Made by a program: the position numbers and the translations under genes
Shown here: positions 1-8,206 of the stretch, in pieces
Numbering within the stretch: position 1 is the stretch's first letter
Layout: the number at the start of each line of letters is the position of its first letter
The notes under the pieces: generated by a model
What the model was told of the DNA's origin: nothing
What the model saw: only the letters and a program-made list of their open reading frames with translations
The model's database searches: none
Assembly: GCF_030767025.1 (NCBI RefSeq)
Contig: NZ_JASITE010000015.1
Location: forward strand, 1-64,000
DNA: 64,000 bases
Origin: Nocardia sp. CC227C
GTDB lineage: Bacteria; Actinomycetota; Actinomycetes; Mycobacteriales; Mycobacteriaceae
Direction of reading: 5' to 3'

Positions 1-1251
1 CTAGGCCGCCAATAGGTCCGCGATGGTGACCGCTTCGGCCAGTGTCCACGTCGCGGCTTCCGCGGCGAGCAGCTGTTCCCATGATGGTGCTCCTGCCTGT
101 GCACGGGCTGCGGCATCGGAGCGGACTCTCAGTGCGAGCATGCCGATTCGCATGAGGACAGGGATATTGAGATGTCGTGCGGCGACAGCGGTTTCACCGG
201 CGATCGTTGCCGCGGCTGTCTTCGACAAGCTGATCGCTCCGGCCGCGGCGTGTGCGGCGAGCAGCATTTCTGTGTGGTTGGCCGCCACTGAGGTCGTCAG
301 CCGCGCAGTGCCTGTCGAGCGGTAGGCGCGCAGCTGCGTGTGGGTTCGGATCACGACTTCGGTCGCGAGCATCCCCAGGCCAGGTGTCAACATCCCGGAG
401 CGGAGATTGAGCCCGTCGCCGGAATTCGTGCCGGCGTAGGCGTCATTGGCGAACTTCCGCACCTCGTGGCTCGGCATCTCGCAGAGAAGTGTCCAGCCCG
501 GCAGCGGAAGGTTCATCGGGGTGATGAAGTCGGCGGCCCAGTGTTTCAACAACAGCGCGATTGCGAGATGCTGCTCGGGCGCTTGCGCGAACGGCAGACC
601 GGAACGCGTCGACGTGACGCGTTCGACCATCCGCTGTCCGTCGTCCCACCAGGTGCCTTCGAAGGTTCCGGTGCGGATTTGGTTGAGAGCGGTGAAGAAT
701 CGGCCGATGTCATGGCCGGCGGACCGGACGCGGTGTGCGGGACCGCCGAATTTCGGTCCGGTGTAATCGATGGGAAGTCGGGCGGTCTCCTTCTCCCACC
801 GGCGCAGCAGATCGCTCTGCTTCAGCCACGACAGGCCACCGAGAACGGCAGCGTCCACATGGTTGTCGTAGAGGTTGCCGAGTGCGCCGATGAGCCCGGA
901 GAGGCCGACGACCACCAGGTCGCCTCGATCCCACGGAATCCGTTGGGTTGCCCGCCATGCATCGAGCTGTTCCGACGCGATCGGGTCGAGGATGTCGGCC
1001 CATTCGGGCTCGCCCCATCCTTCGGCCACACGACGTTCCTGATTGCGGGCGGTGAGTTCGGAATAGGTGAGGTCGGTCGGAGCGCTCCGGATCCGCTCTC
1101 TCGTCGCAAGGTCGATCGGCGTGTCCGAAAGCGCTGACGCTGCGATCATTTCGATATCGTCGAGATCACGCGTGAGGGCGTCCAGATTACCGATGTAGTC
1201 GTCGTCGATCGGCGAGGTTCGGTCGCTGAAGTTGTCGTCGGCGGTGCTCAC
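1..1251 (-). CDS. Hypothetical protein, 416 aa, second gene of a two-gene operon
   Basis: I do not recognise this family. The protein is soluble-looking overall, acidic at its N-terminus, with a mid-protein segment around residues 108-200 that contains a hydrophobic helix-like stretch (VVVGLSGLIGALG) followed by GGPAHRVRSAGHDIGRFF, a His/Arg/Asp-rich motif that could be an active or binding site. The C-terminal third is Ala-rich and probably helical. The start is a GTG at 1249-1251 that overlaps the stop of the upstream gene (GTGA), so the two are translationally coupled and likely work together. The stop lies at the very first bases of the window, so the gene is complete but its downstream neighbours are unseen. 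No function is assigned. Confidence 0.75.
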   Translation of the reverse strand: MSTADDNFSDRTSPIDDDYIGNLDALTRDLDDIEMIAASALSDTPIDLATRERIRSAPTDLTYSELTARNQERRVAEGWGEPEWADILDPIASEQLDAWRATQRIPWDRGDLVVVGLSGLIGALGNLYDNHVDAAVLGGLSWLKQSDLLRRWEKETARLPIDYTGPKFGGPAHRVRSAGHDIGRFFTALNQIRTGTFEGTWWDDGQRMVERVTSTRSGLPFAQAPEQHLAIALLLKHWAADFITPMNLPLPGWTLLCEMPSHEVRKFANDAYAGTNSGDGLNLRSGMLTPGLGMLATEVVIRTHTQLRAYRSTGTARLTTSVAANHTEMLLAAHAAAGAISLSKTAAATIAGETAVAARHLNIPVLMRIGMLALRVRSDAAARAQAGAPSWEQLLAAEAATWTLAEAVTIADLLAA

Positions 1252-2441
1252 GCCGCATCCTCGAGGTCGTCTGCGAGGTTGGAGACCCCCTCCGCAAGGC
1301 TCTCGACGGTCTTCTTCTCACCTTCGAGATCCTCTAGTTCGGCGAGCAAGGTCCGGAGCTCATCGTTCTCGGGCCCGGTGACACGTTCCTTGAGCCGGTC
1401 GGCGACAGTTCGGAAGCGGGCGACGTGAGCTTCGGCCGCCATGCGTTGATCCCGCTCCGCATCCAACTCCGCCTGCTTGGTCTCGAGCTGCGCACGGAGG
1501 GTGTCGATTCGCTCGGCGAGAGTCGCGATGTTCTTTCCGAGGCTTGTGACTCGCTCGCGCAGGCTGACGATGACGGCCTTGGCCGCCTCTTCGTTGCCGT
1601 CGATATCGCGAAGTACGAGCTGGGTCACGACGTGAAGTCGGATGGCGTCGGCCGCGATACGAGCTGCCGTGAACCCGGAGGCCTTACCCGCGAGCGTGAC
1701 GGCCCCGGCGCCTACTGCGCCGCTCACGCCGGAGATGATGGCGGCGCCACCCGCCATGCCGAGACCTCCGGCGGCGATGGAGCCGCCGCCGATGGCGGCC
1801 ATACCCGCGGAAGTTGCCACCGCGCCCGAATAGCCGAGTACGAGCGTGCCGTACGCGCCCGCGATGGCGGGTGCGGCGAGACCGCCGGTCAGGACACCGA
1901 GTCCGAGGCCGGCCCCGGCGAGGAGCACGTATTTGCTCCAGTTGCTTGCCTTCGACAGTTTCTTGATCGCATCCTTGTACGCCGTTTCGACAGCGTGGAG
2001 GTCTTCGAGATGTAACTGATCCATCGATCGATGGGCGGCGCTGAGAGCCTCGGCGCGTACGTTTTTCTCCCACTTGCCTGCTACCCACGGTTCGAAGCCG
2101 TACAGGTCGATGAGCAGAAGCAGAGCCCGTGACCTTCTCGTTACGACCGATAAGAGCTGCGGCCCAGCAGATTCGAGCGCCTCGAGGTTCGGCGGTCCAC
2201 CCTCCACCAGGATCTGGTTCACGGCTTGGGCCACGGCCGGAGACCAGTCGTGCTGGTTACGCGCCTTGAGGGCCTCAATCGCTTTGGTGCGGAAGGAATT
2301 ACGGATCTCGCGCTTGGATGTCAGGTGCTTGCCCTTCGATGCGGCGATATCGCGCTGCATCATCCGGTACTGCCACGCCGTGAGGACGAAGTCCTCATCG
2401 GGGGAGAGTTCGAGCTTCTTCTGCACCTGCACCGTGTCCAT
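1248..2441 (-). CDS. Glycine-rich membrane/coiled-coil protein, 397 aa
   Basis: Not a family I can name. From the ATG at 2441 the protein has a charged helical N-terminal domain (about residues 1-170), then an unusually long Gly/Ala-rich hydrophobic block (about 172-252, many GxxxG-type spacings such as AGLGLGVLTGG) and a C-terminal region (about 290-397) with heptad-like charged sequence typical of a coiled coil. Glycine-zipper membrane segments next to coiled coils occur in pore-forming and membrane-remodelling proteins, but that is analogy only. An in-frame upstream GTG/ATG-type extension to 2573 exists; I chose 2441 because the extra 44 residues look non-protein-like. The gene ends in a GTGA overlap with the 416-aa partner. 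It is divergent from the amidase pseudogene. Confidence 0.7.
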   Translation of the reverse strand: MDTVQVQKKLELSPDEDFVLTAWQYRMMQRDIAASKGKHLTSKREIRNSFRTKAIEALKARNQHDWSPAVAQAVNQILVEGGPPNLEALESAGPQLLSVVTRRSRALLLLIDLYGFEPWVAGKWEKNVRAEALSAAHRSMDQLHLEDLHAVETAYKDAIKKLSKASNWSKYVLLAGAGLGLGVLTGGLAAPAIAGAYGTLVLGYSGAVATSAGMAAIGGGSIAAGGLGMAGGAAIISGVSGAVGAGAVTLAGKASGFTAARIAADAIRLHVVTQLVLRDIDGNEEAAKAVIVSLRERVTSLGKNIATLAERIDTLRAQLETKQAELDAERDQRMAAEAHVARFRTVADRLKERVTGPENDELRTLLAELEDLEGEKKTVESLAEGVSNLADDLEDAA

Positions 2442-2587
2442 GCGCTCGACAGTAGCGAGATGGCCCGACAGGAAGGAGCAGATCCGGGCGAAGCGGGGAT
2501 GCGGTAGGGGGAGATGGCAACCTGTTTCATGCTGTTGTACGAAGCGACATTTTATGCCCCTTGAAGCAGACAAATACGGTCGAATTC

Positions 2588-3660
2588 ATGGAATGGAATT
2601 GTCGTTCGGCCGAGGATCTTTCCGCCGCCCTGCACACCGGTGAGGTGTCCTCGGTGGAGCTCACCGAGGAGGCGATCGCCCGCATCGAGCGGGACGACGA
2701 GGTGATCAACGCGATCTGTGTGCCGGATTTCGATCGTGCGCGGGCCGCCGCACGGCGTGCCGACGAGGCGCGTGCACGCGGCGAGGACCGGCCGCTGCTC
2801 GGTATTCCGGTGACGGTCAAGGAGTCCTACGACATGGCCGGGCTGCCCACGATGTGGGGTATACCGATGTACTGGGACTATGTGCCGACCGAGGACGCGG
2901 TGCAGGTGTCGTGATGGCCGGACCGGATTCACTGACCCACGGCATCGCCTACGACCTCGCCCTGCCGCCCGCGCGCCACGAGCGGCTGTCGGACTTCCGT
3001 GTCCTGATCATCGAGGACCATCCGCTCATCCCGACCGGATCGGCTGTGCGGATGGGTGTGAACCGGGTCGCCGCGGCCCTCGCCGACGAGGGCGCTCGCG
3101 TCGAACACCACAGTGCGCTGCTGCCCGATCTGAGCGAAGCGGCGACGCTCTACATGCTGCTGATGCTGTCGAATGCCGCCGCGAGCCTTCCCGTCGACGT
3201 GTACGAACAGCTGCGAACCCACGCCGCCACCCTGAGTCCGGACGACCGCGGTCTCGATGCGGCGCGGCTCCGCGGCATGGTGCTCAGCCACCGCGACTGG
3301 GTCGAGGCGAACAACCGTCGCGAACGCCACCGCCACGCCTGGCGACAGCTCTTCACCGAGTTCGATGCGGTGGTGTGCCCCATCACGCCCACTCCCGCCT
3401 TCCCGCGCAACCACAAGGGAGGTCTGGAGGACCGCCACATCGACATCGACGGCGTCGAATACCCGTACTTCGATCAGTTGGTCTGGGCGGGCATGGCCAC
3501 CATGCCCGGCCTGCCCGCCACCGCCATACCTGCCAGTCGGTCCGCCGAGGGATTGCCGATAGGTGTGCAGCTCATCGGTCCGATGTTCGAGGATCGCACT
3601 CCACTACGGTTGGCCGAACTGTTGGAGCGGAAGATCGGTGGCTTCCGGGCACCGGAGTAG
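2588..3660 (+). pseudogene. Amidase-signature family protein, internal deletion and frame break
   Basis: The N-terminal part (2588 to about 2911) reads like an amidase: SAEDLSAALHTGEVSSVELT, then GIPVTVKES containing the conserved catalytic lysine, and ends at PTEDAVQV. At once the frame stops (TGA at 2912-2914), and in another frame the typical downstream part resumes with VMAGPDSL and runs through CPITPTPAF and LPIGVQLIG to a stop at 3660. The whole block between them, which in this family holds the GGSSGG nucleophile region, is absent. About 90-100 residues are missing, so this is a deletion with a frame change and not a simple sequencing slip. The product cannot be active. The start is the ATG at 2588. 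Confidence 0.85.
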
Positions 3661-3685
3661 CGCACCGTTCACTCCACCCGGCCTC

Positions 3686-5260
3686 CTATGACTGCATGGA
3701 GGCTTGCACAAGCCGCCTTCTGTCGATCTTGCCGACCGCCGTTGTCGGCAGGCTCTCCAGGGTCTCGACTCGGTCCAGCACCTTGAATTCGGCGAGGCCG
3801 CGTGCGCGAAGGAATCTGTTCAGGTCCGCAGCGGTGGGCGGATCGGTATCAGGATGTGTGGCGACGAATGCGCAGATGCGCTCGCCGAGGTACCGATCGG
3901 GGACACCGACGACTGCCACGTCACGGACAGCGGGGTGGGCGCGGACATGGCGTTCCATTTCGGCTGGGGCGATCTTCTCTCCCGCTCTGTTGATCATGTC
4001 CGTGGCGCGGCCTTCGACGACGACATCGCCGTCTGCGGTGATGCGGGCAAGGTCTCCGGTGCGGTAGAAGCCGTTGCGGGTGAACGCCATTCGGTTCCGC
4101 TCGCCGCCGTTCCAATATGCCCTGATCGTCGACGGCCCCCTGGCCAGCAGGTGACCGGTGGCGCCCGGCGGTACATCGCGGTCATGGTTGTCGACGATGC
4201 GTATTTCGTCGGCCGGTGACATCGGCTTGCCCTGTGTCGTCGTGATGACCTCGTCCGAATCGTCGAGTCGCGTATAGCAGACGAGTCCTTCGGACATCCC
4301 GTACGACTGCTGTAGTACGCAGCCGAACGCCGGGCCCAATCGACGTGCGACGTCAGGCGAGAGTTTGGCGCCGCCGACTTGCAGGATTCGCAGGCTGGCG
4401 ACGTCTATCGCCATCGCGGCCGCGACCTCCAACCAGATCAGAGCCAGCGATGGCACGAGAGCGGTGATCGTCACCCGTTCGCGCTGGATGAGTCCGAATA
4501 CGAGGTCCGGGTCCGGACGGTCGGCGAGGACGACTTTGCCCCCGGAGTGCAGTGTGCCGAGGACTCCCGGCGATGCGAGTGGAAAGTTGTGTGCCACCGG
4601 AAGTACGCACAGGTAGACGCTGTCGGAATCGAGGCCGCAGATCTGTGCGCCGGCGCGAACGCCGTACAGGTAGTCGTCGTGGGTGCGTGGGATCAATTTC
4701 GGTGTGCCGGTGCTGCCGCCCGACAACAGCAGCAGCGCGGTATCGCACGGCGCCGGCCCCCGCGGGAGCGCTCGGACGGTCGTGTAGAGATCGGACAGCG
4801 CCCGGTTCTCCCCGGGGTCGCCCACCACGATGACGAGAACCGGAGGGACGGCGCGGGCCGACATCCGCCCCTCGAAGCCGTCCGGGACGTTCGTCGTTAT
4901 GTAGGCGACCGCCGCCGTCGCTTCGCAGAGGTTCTCGATCTCGGTTGCTCGATAGGCGGGTAGCGCGAGGACCGGTACGGCACCGAGACGGGTGAGGGCG
5001 AATATCGCATCGAAGAACTCCACGATATTCGGCAGTTGGACAACCACTCGGTCGCGGGGGCGGACTCCGCATTCGAGCAACCCTGCGGCCAGGCGGTCGG
5101 CTCGGTGGTCGAGTTCGGCGTAACTGATGCGCGCGGTGCCGCTGACGACGGCTGTGCGATCTCCGTGCCGCTCGGCCAGCCGAGCGAGAAGCTCACCAAA
5201 TGTTTCTCCTTGCCAGTAACCTTCGGCTCGGTAAGACTGTGCGAACTCGGTCGGCCACAT
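3686..5260 (-). CDS. Aryl-acid AMP ligase (2,3-dihydroxybenzoate/salicylate activating; DhbE/EntE/VibE type)
   Basis: A 524-aa stand-alone adenylation enzyme expected to activate an aryl acid as its adenylate and load it on an aryl carrier protein. It shows the DhbE-type A3 motif (LLLSGGSTGTPKLIPRTHDDY, about residues 177-197), the aryl-pocket motif HNFPLASPG (224-232), GDLARI and a C-terminal subdomain with INRAGEKIAPAEME and the catalytic lysine in AVGKIDRR. As I recall DhbE, the residue five after the Asn is Ser in DHB enzymes and Cys in salicylate enzymes; here it is Ser230, which leans to DHB. The ATG at 5260 lies 13 bases after the stop of the carrier-condensation gene, so they form one operon. 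It is the only aryl-AMP ligase in the window and could also serve the large NRPS cluster at 29-55 kb. Confidence 0.85.
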   Translation of the reverse strand: MWPTEFAQSYRAEGYWQGETFGELLARLAERHGDRTAVVSGTARISYAELDHRADRLAAGLLECGVRPRDRVVVQLPNIVEFFDAIFALTRLGAVPVLALPAYRATEIENLCEATAAVAYITTNVPDGFEGRMSARAVPPVLVIVVGDPGENRALSDLYTTVRALPRGPAPCDTALLLLSGGSTGTPKLIPRTHDDYLYGVRAGAQICGLDSDSVYLCVLPVAHNFPLASPGVLGTLHSGGKVVLADRPDPDLVFGLIQRERVTITALVPSLALIWLEVAAAMAIDVASLRILQVGGAKLSPDVARRLGPAFGCVLQQSYGMSEGLVCYTRLDDSDEVITTTQGKPMSPADEIRIVDNHDRDVPPGATGHLLARGPSTIRAYWNGGERNRMAFTRNGFYRTGDLARITADGDVVVEGRATDMINRAGEKIAPAEMERHVRAHPAVRDVAVVGVPDRYLGERICAFVATHPDTDPPTAADLNRFLRARGLAEFKVLDRVETLESLPTTAVGKIDRRRLVQASMQS

Positions 5261-5273
5261 CGGGACTCCTCGG

Positions 5274-6902
5274 CTATTGAGAATGCGAACGGCGACTGTT
5301 GCTGCTCTCTGAGCGCAGCGACGCAATCGTGCGTTCGGCGTCGTCGGCGATCAATTCGATGTAGTAGCGGAAACGTTCGCAGAGACCGTCGACAAACGAT
5401 CGGCTGAAAACGTTCGGATGATAGGACAATTCGAAGGTGAGGTGATCACCCGGGTAGCCGTATAGCACCAGCGCGTAGTGGGTCGATTCGATGATCCCAT
5501 AGCCGTCGATGCGCAGGCCCGAATCTTGACGCACGTACACGTCGGGCCGCATGAGATTCTGGAAGACGACCAGCGTATCGAACAGTGGGACAAATCCTGC
5601 GGCACCCTGGATGCTGTCCGAGTCCAGGAACTCATACCGGATCATTTCGCAATGCTGATCCCGGATCTGTGCGAGCAAGCTTGCCGCCGTATCTGTTTCG
5701 GAGATCCGCATACGGATCGCAACATCGTTTATCAGCAATCCGACCGCCCGGTCGATCGCAGGAACGGAAGCCGGGCGACCACAGGTCGTATATCCGAAGG
5801 CGATGTCGTCGCTACCGACGATTTCCGCGATGGTCAGGCCCCAGGCGCATTGGACGGCCGTACTGAGCGTGGTTCCCAGGCTGCGCGCACGGATCTCGAG
5901 ATCGGTACCGACGGATTCCGATAGCGCCAGCTCGATTGTGGCGGTCGAGCCGATGGATTCCGGAGGTGCTGCGCTTGCGAGAACTGTGGGTCGTTCGATT
6001 CCGGCCAGGACCTTCCGCCATGCATGGAGTGCGCTCCGGCGATCCTGTCGAGAGAGCCAGCGTAGGTAGTCGTCATACGGATCGGTGCCGGTATCGACAG
6101 CCGTCGTCGGCTGCTCGGGAGCGTCGTACAGCATTGCCAATTCCGCTGCGAGGATTCCGGTGGACCACCCGTCCCAGAGAATGTTGCTGTGCGTGACAAC
6201 CAGGCGGAATCGAGCACGCCCACGTTTGATGAGCATGATCCGGAACAGTGGCGGCCGAGTCAGGTCGAAACGTGACGTCAGTTCGTCACGTAGTAAGGCA
6301 GCTTCATCGATTTCCTGTTCGCCGAGGTCGCAGTAGCGCCATGCCAGCGGCACCGCGGTGTCGACCTCGCGTACCCACCGGCCGTCCCCCGATGCGATGC
6401 GAAATCCGGAGTGGCAGTTCGGGTGCCGCTCGATAAGTTGTTTCGCGGCCGCCTGGAGTCGTGGCACGTCCAGGTCGCCCGAGATGTCGACGTAGAGCAT
6501 CACGGCCTCCGTCTCCGCGCCGTACGTGCCCGCGACGTCGAGCATGTGCGGCTGCAGAGGTGACAGTGTCCGTGGCGGACCCGGGTCTGCCGCCGGCGGG
6601 GCCGTCCCGGCCATGGGTTCTGTGGAGGGCAACGAGGATCGGCGCGCCGCCAAGGCGGCGAGGCGTTCGGGGGTGCCGTCGGCTAGCAGGTCCTCTGTCC
6701 AGATCGGTAGGCCCGAAGCCCTGGCTCGTACCGTGAGCGCTATGGCTCGGACACTGTCTCCTCCGAGTTCGGTGAAGGTCACGAACGGACTGACACGCGG
6801 GATGTCGAGTATCTCGGAGAACAACTCGCACAGTGCGATTGCCGCCTCCCCGTGGACCGGATCCCGTCGGGAGTCGTCGCCATACTCCGTACTGTGAGCC
6901 AT
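5274..6902 (-). CDS. Carrier-condensation didomain NRPS protein (T-C, VibB/VibH-like)
   Basis: A 542-aa protein with an N-terminal carrier domain (about 15-85; phosphopantetheine Ser50 in ELGGDSVRA) and a C-terminal condensation domain (about 110-530, starting LSPLQPHML). It has no adenylation or thioesterase domain. The expected chemistry is transfer of the aryl group, loaded by the ligase encoded just downstream, to a free amine, as VibH does with norspermidine; that is inference. The catalytic HHxxxDG motif is changed: residues 238-245 read HSNILWDG, so the two histidines are Ser-Asn, with a His one place earlier. The start at 6902 has a good ribosome-binding site (GAGAGG, about 7 bases upstream). 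It is divergent from the PLP decarboxylase gene across a 147-bp promoter region. Confidence 0.85.
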   Translation of the reverse strand: MAHSTEYGDDSRRDPVHGEAAIALCELFSEILDIPRVSPFVTFTELGGDSVRAIALTVRARASGLPIWTEDLLADGTPERLAALAARRSSLPSTEPMAGTAPPAADPGPPRTLSPLQPHMLDVAGTYGAETEAVMLYVDISGDLDVPRLQAAAKQLIERHPNCHSGFRIASGDGRWVREVDTAVPLAWRYCDLGEQEIDEAALLRDELTSRFDLTRPPLFRIMLIKRGRARFRLVVTHSNILWDGWSTGILAAELAMLYDAPEQPTTAVDTGTDPYDDYLRWLSRQDRRSALHAWRKVLAGIERPTVLASAAPPESIGSTATIELALSESVGTDLEIRARSLGTTLSTAVQCAWGLTIAEIVGSDDIAFGYTTCGRPASVPAIDRAVGLLINDVAIRMRISETDTAASLLAQIRDQHCEMIRYEFLDSDSIQGAAGFVPLFDTLVVFQNLMRPDVYVRQDSGLRIDGYGIIESTHYALVLYGYPGDHLTFELSYHPNVFSRSFVDGLCERFRYYIELIADDAERTIASLRSESSNSRRSHSQ

Positions 6903-7049
6903 CGGCGGCACCTCTCTCACGGCGGCAGACATTGCCGCACACGGCATGGAGTCGACAGTCCCGGCGTCGGAACCGACCGGTTTCGACCAGCGGCGCGGGC
7001 GCGCGTCGACACCTTCTCACGGCGGTCATATGTCATATGGTGGAACACC

Positions 7050-8159
7050 GTGACTCCGATCGGATCCACGGCGCCCGTGTCGCCCTGTCTCGTCATCGAT
7101 CTCGAACGGATACACCGAAACTACCGCGCACTCCGGTCTGCATTGCCGACGACACGGATTCGTTTCGCGGTCAAGGCTGCCCCGGTGTCGGAGGTGATAG
7201 GGCTACTCGCCGATGAGGGCGCGGAGTTCGATGTGGCCAGCGTGGGCGAGATCGAGCAGTGTCTGAGTCTGGGCGCCGACCCGGCCGTCATGTGCTACGG
7301 CAATCCAATGAAAAAGGCGACCCAGATCGCCACCGCTTACGCGGCAGGTGTGCGCCGGTTCGTCTTCGACACCGAGGACGAGCTGGATCGGATCGCCGCC
7401 CACGCCCCGGGCGCCGAGGTCGAGTGTCGGTTCCTGGCCGCAGCGCCGCGGTCGCGACTGTCGTTCGGTGCCAAATTCGGCTGCGCGCCCGGGGAAGCGG
7501 TGCGGCTGCTGGTGCGGGCGCGCGATCTCGGGCTCCGGGTACTCGGACCGTGCTTTCACGTGGGCTCGCAGCAACTGGATCCGGCCGCCTGGCGGATCGG
7601 GATCGAACAGGCCGGCGGTATCGCGGAAGCGCTGGCCACCAAGGATGTATCCGTCGAATCCGTGAATATCGGTGGCGGCATGCCGATTTCGTATGCCGAA
7701 CCCGTGCCGGACCTGACCGAGCTGGGTTCGGTGATCACCGCCGCGGCGGCGCGGCACCTCCCGGAGCACGCCGATCTGGTGGTCGAACCCGGCCGTGCCC
7801 TGGTGAGCAGCGCCGGTGTGATTCATGCCGAGGTCGTGAACGTGCGCACAGCGCCGGACGGGCGGCGCTGGGTGTACCTGGATATCGGCCGCCACGGCGG
7901 ACTGATCGACACCGATTACATTGCCTACCGAATCGAGACGAGCCGGGACGGCGATCCGACGGAGCAGGTGGTCGTCGCCGGGCCGACCTGTGCTGACGGC
8001 GATGTGCTCTATCAGCGCACCGGTGTTCTCCTGCCGTCCACGCTGCGAGCCGGTGATTCCGTGCGGATCCTCGATACCGGCGCCTATACGTCGAGCTTTG
8101 CGTCGGTGTTCTGCAACGGTCTTCCGCCCTTGGCGGTCTATGTTGTCGGGGTGAGGTGA
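7050..8159 (+). CDS. Fold-type III PLP-dependent decarboxylase (ornithine/diaminopimelate decarboxylase family)
   Basis: A 369-aa enzyme that should decarboxylate a basic amino acid or related substrate to an amine. Motifs in order: FAVKA with the PLP lysine near the N-terminus, CFHVGSQQ, the phosphate-binding NIGGGMP, VVEPGRALVSSAG, and GPTCADGDVLY, which carries the Cys and Asp of the second-subunit active site. Substrate (ornithine, lysine, arginine, carboxynorspermidine or other) cannot be read from sequence. The GTG at 7050 is the only plausible start; a weak GGTGGA lies 5 bases upstream. It is divergent from the carrier-condensation/ligase operon, suggesting it provides the amine acceptor for the aryl group. 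The next gene starts about 50 bases downstream. Confidence 0.85.
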   Translation: MTPIGSTAPVSPCLVIDLERIHRNYRALRSALPTTRIRFAVKAAPVSEVIGLLADEGAEFDVASVGEIEQCLSLGADPAVMCYGNPMKKATQIATAYAAGVRRFVFDTEDELDRIAAHAPGAEVECRFLAAAPRSRLSFGAKFGCAPGEAVRLLVRARDLGLRVLGPCFHVGSQQLDPAAWRIGIEQAGGIAEALATKDVSVESVNIGGGMPISYAEPVPDLTELGSVITAAAARHLPEHADLVVEPGRALVSSAGVIHAEVVNVRTAPDGRRWVYLDIGRHGGLIDTDYIAYRIETSRDGDPTEQVVVAGPTCADGDVLYQRTGVLLPSTLRAGDSVRILDTGAYTSSFASVFCNGLPPLAVYVVGVR

Positions 8160-8206
8160 GACAGCCTGTCACCCCGGCCGACGCCACGGTCGGCCTTAGG
8201 AGTCGC

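Noticed and set aside
6915..7025. 11-bp direct repeat TCTCACGGCGG (6915 and 7015) and doubled TCATATG at 7026-7039 in the divergent promoter
   Set aside because: Possibly regulatory, but too short and without a known consensus to call as sites.
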